Of a stretch of DNA of 64,000 bases, positions 60,048-64,000 are shown in pieces (positions within the stretch are counted from its first letter, which is position 1; the number at the start of each line of letters is the position of its first letter). The notes under the pieces are model-generated. The model did no database searches. It saw only the letters and a program-made list of their open reading frames with translations, and had not been told where the DNA came from. Origin of the DNA: an uncultured Lachnospiraceae bacterium (GTDB lineage Bacteria > Bacillota > Clostridia > Lachnospirales > Lachnospiraceae); NCBI GenBank assembly GCA_910576815.1, contig CAJTKA010000002.1, positions 124,001-188,000 of the forward strand, read 5' to 3'. The position numbers and the translations under genes are program-made.

Positions 60048-62777
60048 TTACTTGGCTTCATACCAGTCCGTGCCTGTATGCAGGTCGATTTCCAAGCGCA
60101 CGGACAACTCCGCCGCCTGCTGCATTTCTTCCGTAAGGATGCGGTGCACCGCCTCCTCCTCAGACGTTTCCGTCTCGATCAAAAGCTCATCATGCACCTG
60201 TAAAATCAGGCGGGATTTCAGATTCTCCCGATGCAGCCTCTCCCACACGCGGATCATGGCGATCTTCATGATATCCGCCGCCGTCCCCTGGATGGGGGAA
60301 TTCATCGCCACCCGCTCCCCAAAGGACCGCTGCATGAAATTGTTAGACGAAAGCTCCGGAATCGGACGTCTGCGTCCGTACATGGTCGCCACAAAGCCCT
60401 GCTCTTTGGCCTTTGCCACCATACCGTCAAGGAAGCGCTTCACCCCCGGATAAGTCTCAAAATACTGCTCAATATATTCTGCGGCTTCCTTCTTGGAGAT
60501 GCTCAAGTCCTGACTCAAGCCAAAGGAACTGATGCCGTAGACGATGCCGAAATTGACCGCCTTGGCATTGCGTCTTTGTAAGTCCGTCACCTCCTCAAAA
60601 GGTGTGTGGAACACCTTGGAAGCGGTGATGCGGTGAATGTCCTCTTCCATCTGATAGGCTTCGATCAACTGCTTATCATCGGACATATGCGCTAAAATCC
60701 GCAGCTCAATCTGGGAATAGTCGGCATCCATGAACAAATACCCTTCCCGCGGCACAAACACCTTGCGGATCCTGCGTCCCAGCTCCATGCGCATGGGGAT
60801 ATTCTGCAAATTCGGCTCCGTCGAACTGATCCGCCCCGTGGCGGTGATGGTCTGGTTAAAGGTCGAATGGATCCTGCCGTCCTCCGCAATGCAGGCAAAC
60901 AATCCTTCCGCATAGGTGGACTTTAACTTGGCAAGTCCTCTGTACTCCAAAATATCCGATACGATCGGATAGTCCGGCGCCAGCTTTTCCAACACATCCG
61001 CTGCCGTGGAATAGCCTGTTTTTGTCTTTTTGCCTCCCTTGATCCCCATCTTTTCAAAGAGGATCTCCGCCAGCTGCTTGGGCGAATTGATGTTAAAAGT
61101 GCAGTCCGCCTGCCTGTAAATCGCCTGTTCCAATTCCGTGATACGTCCGGTCAGCGCCTCGCCGTAAGCCTTTAGCTCCTTGGGCTGCACTAGCACGCCG
61201 TACTGCTCCATATCATAAAGCACCCTTGAGAGCGGCATCTCAATCTCATAAAAGAGAGACTCCATTCCCTGCTCGGCAAGCTTGTCCCCCAGCACCTTGC
61301 CCGCCGCCAGACAGACATAAGCCTGATAACAGGCATACTGCGCAAAAGCCTGCGGTTCCTTTTCATACGCCTGCGCATAAGTGCCTTTCCCGCAAACCTG
61401 CGCCCTGTCCGGGATCGTCAGCGACAGATACTCGCCCGCAATATCCTCCGTCTGGTAATCGCTCTTTAAGGGGTTGATAAGATAAGCCGCGATTAAAATG
61501 TCAAAATACCTTCTCTCCCGATAAGGTTTAAGCACATCCTGCACGCCTGCCTGATCACGCCACATGCTCTCCTTGCCCATATCTTCTATCATATCATAAA
61601 AGGATTTTGCATCAAATACATTTAGTTTACATAACTCATCTTTGTTTAAGGCCGTCAACTGCTCCCGCAGCCAGCCTTCTGTCACCTCTCCCTGACAGGG
61701 AAGAAAGGCCACGTTGTTCTCCCGGGGCGCAAGCGCGATGCCCATACAGCCGTTTTCCGCTTTGCTGTCGCGAAAAACCGCCAGCCCGATCGCATGAGCG
61801 CCTTGCGCATTATCTTCCTTTTCCCGACAGGCCGCAAACAGCGCCTCTGCTTCCGCCTTGTCCGTCACGGTACGAAAATCCGCTTCCTGTTTGTTTGAAA
61901 CCGCCACATCCTTAGAAAAGCGGGAAAGGATATTCTTAAATTCCAACTGCTTGCAGAGCACATAGGCTTCTTCCGTATAAAAGTCGCCGATCTGTGCCTT
62001 GTCAAAAGAAAAGTCGATCTGTGCGTCCACATTGATGGTCGCCAGCACCTTGCTTAAATCAGCCAGCTCCCTGTTGGTCATCAGCGATTCTTTGATCGCT
62101 TTTTTAGAGATTTCCTCCACATGGGCATAGATATTTTCTAACGATCCGTACGTCACCATCAGCTCCGTGGCGGTCTTTTCTCCCACCTTAGGCACACCGG
62201 GGATATTGTCCGCCGTATCGCCCATCAGCGCCTTTAAGTCAATAAACTGCGTGGGCGTCACCTGATAGGCCGCCTCCACATCCTTCGCATAGTAATCCTC
62301 TACCTCCGTGCGTCCGCCCTTTGTTTTAGGGATACGGATGCGGATGCGATCGGTCGCCACCTGTAACAGATCGCGGTCACCCGAAACCAGAGATACCTCC
62401 ATCCCTGCTTTCTCGCCGCGTTTGGCAATCGTCCCCAGGATATCGTCCGCCTCTAAGCCAGCCTGCTCCACCACGCAGATCTTCATGGCGGCAAGGAGCT
62501 GCTTCATCACCGGCACCTGCTCGCGCAGCTCCGTCGGCATCGGCTTCCTGGTGCCCTTATACTCTTTGTAAATCTCATGGCGGAAAGTGGGGGCGTGTAC
62601 GTCAAAGGCCACCGTCAGATAGTCCGCCTGCTCCTCCTCCAGAATCTTAAACATGATATTCAAAAAGCCGTAGATCGCGTTGGTGTGCAGTCCCTGCCCG
62701 TTGGTCAGATCAGGCACCCCGTAGAACGCTCTGTTCAATATGCTGTGTCCGTCTATGAGAACCAGTTTTTCCGCCAT
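60048..62777 (-). CDS. polA: DNA polymerase I
   Basis: 909 residues. The 5' nuclease domain (1-290) has FDVHAPTFRHEIYKEYKGTR and GDTADNIPGVPKVGEKTA. The 3'-5' exonuclease region lacks the first Asp-x-Glu (IGLAVFRDSK), so proofreading is probably absent, as in many Firmicutes. The polymerase domain has DADYSQIELRILAHMSDD, KAVNFGIVYGISSFGLS and QVHDELLIE. It acts in Okazaki-fragment processing and repair. It is cotranscribed with coaE. Confidence 0.97.
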   Translation of the reverse strand: MAEKLVLIDGHSILNRAFYGVPDLTNGQGLHTNAIYGFLNIMFKILEEEQADYLTVAFDVHAPTFRHEIYKEYKGTRKPMPTELREQVPVMKQLLAAMKICVVEQAGLEADDILGTIAKRGEKAGMEVSLVSGDRDLLQVATDRIRIRIPKTKGGRTEVEDYYAKDVEAAYQVTPTQFIDLKALMGDTADNIPGVPKVGEKTATELMVTYGSLENIYAHVEEISKKAIKESLMTNRELADLSKVLATINVDAQIDFSFDKAQIGDFYTEEAYVLCKQLEFKNILSRFSKDVAVSNKQEADFRTVTDKAEAEALFAACREKEDNAQGAHAIGLAVFRDSKAENGCMGIALAPRENNVAFLPCQGEVTEGWLREQLTALNKDELCKLNVFDAKSFYDMIEDMGKESMWRDQAGVQDVLKPYRERRYFDILIAAYLINPLKSDYQTEDIAGEYLSLTIPDRAQVCGKGTYAQAYEKEPQAFAQYACYQAYVCLAAGKVLGDKLAEQGMESLFYEIEMPLSRVLYDMEQYGVLVQPKELKAYGEALTGRITELEQAIYRQADCTFNINSPKQLAEILFEKMGIKGGKKTKTGYSTAADVLEKLAPDYPIVSDILEYRGLAKLKSTYAEGLFACIAEDGRIHSTFNQTITATGRISSTEPNLQNIPMRMELGRRIRKVFVPREGYLFMDADYSQIELRILAHMSDDKQLIEAYQMEEDIHRITASKVFHTPFEEVTDLQRRNAKAVNFGIVYGISSFGLSQDLSISKKEAAEYIEQYFETYPGVKRFLDGMVAKAKEQGFVATMYGRRRPIPELSSNNFMQRSFGERVAMNSPIQGTAADIMKIAMIRVWERLHRENLKSRLILQVHDELLIETETSEEEAVHRILTEEMQQAAELSVRLEIDLHTGTDWYEAK

Positions 62778-62832
62778 CTATTTCAAAACCTTTCTTACTC
62801 TGTATTCCGCATCCTTTTCTTTCCCGCAGATC

Positions 62833-63153
62833 TCACATGGATACGATGATCACCGCCGCTACGATCGCCGCTGCCACCGCCAGCTCCAGCCAGAACAAAA
62901 TATGCCGCAGGGCCCGATTGATCCGTATCCTGTCGTCCGCACTGTCGAGCGTCTCCACAAGGGCTTCCTGCAGATTAAAATTATTCCCCTGCTCAAGCTG
63001 CTCCAATCCCTCAGAAACCAAAAACTGAATGGACAGCTCCTCCTTGCACTCAGGGCACTCCTCAATATGTTCCAAAAAATCCGCCAAATCGTCCCCGTCC
63101 AGCTCATCGTTTAAGAAGGAGGGTATCGTTTTCTCCGCTTCTTTACAGTTCAT
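62833..63153 (-). CDS. Zinc-finger (anti-sigma-like) single-span membrane protein
   Basis: 106 residues. The N-terminus has a zf-HC2 type motif: Cys3 and HIEECPEC. A C-terminal hydrophobic span (LELAVAAAIVAAVIIVSM) anchors it with the finger inside. This is the layout of ZAS-type anti-sigma factors, but no sigma gene is adjacent. The ATG at 63153 has AAGGGG 5 bases upstream. It heads the polA-coaE-FtsA-like transcript. Confidence 0.8.
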   Translation of the reverse strand: MNCKEAEKTIPSFLNDELDGDDLADFLEHIEECPECKEELSIQFLVSEGLEQLEQGNNFNLQEALVETLDSADDRIRINRALRHILFWLELAVAAAIVAAVIIVSM

Positions 63154-63198
63154 ATCCGCCCCTTGACTTTCCCATGCGTTCGCGGTCTCCGTTCCGCG

Positions 63199-63257
63199 CA
63201 TAAGCAGACTCAAAATGCTTCGCATTTTTCGTTCGCGTTGCTTATGACTCTGCTTAT
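63199..63257 (-). repeat. Leader with alternative hairpins
   Basis: One arm (63199-63208) can pair either with TGCTTATG (63239-63246, 8 bp) or with TCTGCTTAT (63249-63257, 9 bp). The hairpin AAAATGC-TTC-GCATTTT (63212-63228) lies between. It occupies the 5' leader just after the promoter. Confidence 0.6.
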
Positions 63258-63265
63258 ACGCAAAC

Positions 63266-63294
63266 ATTATACCCCATTGTTGACATAATGAAAA
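63266..63294 (-). promoter_or_regulatory. Promoter of the zinc-finger gene and polA operon
   Basis: TTTTCA (63294-63289), a 17-base spacer and TATAAT (63271-63266) on the minus strand. Confidence 0.65.
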
Positions 63295-63336
63295 GAGGTT
63301 TTTGCGGTATGCCCAGGCTGTCTCGAAATACGTGCC

Positions 63337-63366
63337 AAAAAAGGCACCAGCTTTTGCCGATGCCTT
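63337..63366 (-). terminator. Terminator after the right-edge GH25 gene
   Basis: AAGGCATCGGC and GCTGGTGCCTT pair over 11 positions (two wobbles) around an AAAA loop, followed by six T residues on the minus strand. Confidence 0.85.
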
Positions 63367-63401
63367 TTATATCCTCGTACTTCTTATGCTTTTTGTCGCT
63401 C

Positions 63402-64000
63402 TTAATGTGCCAGAGCGGACGCTTCCTCAGGCGTGGTCGCTGCTTCCGGTGCAGCCTCGGTTGCGGGTTCTGCAGGTGCCGCCTCAGGAGAAGGCTCCGC
63501 AGGCGGTTCGGGTACGACAGCCGTCGCGATGCCCTTTCCGTTGACTTCGTAGTTTACGCCCTCCACCGTCACGGTCACATTTCTCTGCAATGCACCCGTG
63601 GTCGGATCATAATAGTAAACGTTGCCGTCAGGTCTGGTCACCAGCCCCCGCATCATCACCGCATTTTCGTCAAAGTAATAATCTTCCCCCTGAATGGTCA
63701 CATCCTCGCGCAGAGCATGACCGTCTTTCGTCGCCAGGAAGTATCTGCCCGTCTCATCCTCGAACCAGCAGCCCTTCTGCACGAAACCGTTCTCATCCAA
63801 ATGATATTTCCTGTCTTCCCATGCCACCCAGCCGTTACGCTGCATCCGATAGCCTGCATAAAATACCGTCTGGTCTCCTCTGGTGGCAAAACCGTCCGCC
63901 ACGATGATCTTGGAATAATCCTTGAACTGATAGTTCATATCCACTCTGGTCGGGATCCCCGCCACTTTGCCGTGAGACGTATTCTGCCAGAATGCCGCGC
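63402..64000 (-). CDS. GH25 lysozyme with cell-wall binding repeats, 3' part
   Basis: The frame is open to the right edge, so the start lies outside. The first visible residues (AFWQNTSHGKVAGIPTRVDM) are the end of a GH25 domain, compare WQYTNKGRVSG in the gene at 15005. Then come aromatic/Gly repeats of the choline-binding type (WVAWEDRKYHLDENGFVQKG, YYFDENAVMMRGLVTRPDGN) that attach to the wall. A Pro/Ala/Glu-rich tail ends EEASALAH. About 199 residues are visible. Confidence 0.85.
   Translation of the reverse strand, partial: AAFWQNTSHGKVAGIPTRVDMNYQFKDYSKIIVADGFATRGDQTVFYAGYRMQRNGWVAWEDRKYHLDENGFVQKGCWFEDETGRYFLATKDGHALREDVTIQGEDYYFDENAVMMRGLVTRPDGNVYYYDPTTGALQRNVTVTVEGVNYEVNGKGIATAVVPEPPAEPSPEAAPAEPATEAAPEAATTPEEASALAH

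Overview
The window looks like chromosomal DNA from a Clostridia member, most probably a Lachnospiraceae gut bacterium. This rests on gene order and content: rpsP-khpA-rimM-trmD-rplS behind ffh-ylxM, acpP-rnc-smc-ftsY, pta-ackA, a two-gene SufC/SufB-type pair, LytTR/DUF3021 pairs, a GH10 xylanase lipoprotein, and AGGAGG-type ribosome sites with consensus sigma-A promoters. Base composition looks close to balanced (estimated by eye, not computed). I saw no rRNA, tRNA, CRISPR array, prophage or insertion sequence.

Layout. 1-4.45 kb (minus strand): start of a probable signal peptidase, then L19, TrmD, RimM, KhpA, S16, Ffh and YlxM, driven by a promoter placed so that the ylxM mRNA should be leaderless. 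4.6-8.8 kb (plus): a three-gene ABC-2 exporter and a secreted ComEC-like metallo-hydrolase. 8.8-14.8 kb (minus): a GNAT acetyltransferase, a Bce-type antimicrobial-peptide sensing module (response regulator, intramembrane-sensing kinase, ABC ATPase, FtsX-like permease), and a DUF1905-like/C39-like protein. 15-25.8 kb (minus): GH25 lysozyme, YitT, threonine dehydratase, FtsY, SMC, RNase III, ACP, PlsX, L32, YceD. 25.9-28.2 kb: a GH10 xylanase with a CBM9-like tail.

28.3-33.9 kb is the most plastic part. An intact LytTR/DUF3021 regulator faces an ABC-2 transporter. A second DUF3021-like gene follows, next to a frameshifted gene in which half of an ABC ATPase is joined to a LytTR DNA-binding domain. 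Then come a tandem hemerythrin protein and a decayed XRE regulator/HipA-like kinase pair. 34-41.9 kb: ackA-pta, TmcAL, and a lipid/Fe-S operon (SufC-like, SufB/D-like, cardiolipin synthase, PlsC). 42-50.7 kb: RmuC, an HPr-like protein without the active-site histidine, a glycerol-1-phosphate-type dehydrogenase, a GH13 maltodextrin hydrolase, a Sel1-repeat protein, a 60-residue protein and FeoAB. 50.7-55.1 kb: an epimerase, an ECF vitamin-type transporter whose S, A and T genes all carry deletions or frameshifts behind an intact promoter, a DUF711 protein and its ACT partner. 55.2-64 kb: a soluble chemoreceptor, WalJ-like hydrolase, a very long FtsA-like protein, CoaE, PolA, a zinc-finger anti-sigma-like protein and a second GH25 enzyme cut by the window edge.

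Two themes run through the intergenic DNA. First, many minus-strand genes inside operons are preceded by short related palindromic leader modules, often hairpins with TTCG-type loops. The most elaborate is a 134-bp element between pta and ackA closed by a perfect 15-bp inverted repeat that includes the pta stop codon. Second, three separate accessory loci are decaying through internal deletions and single-base slips while their surroundings stay intact. All functional calls come from reading the sequence and from family knowledge; no database search was run.
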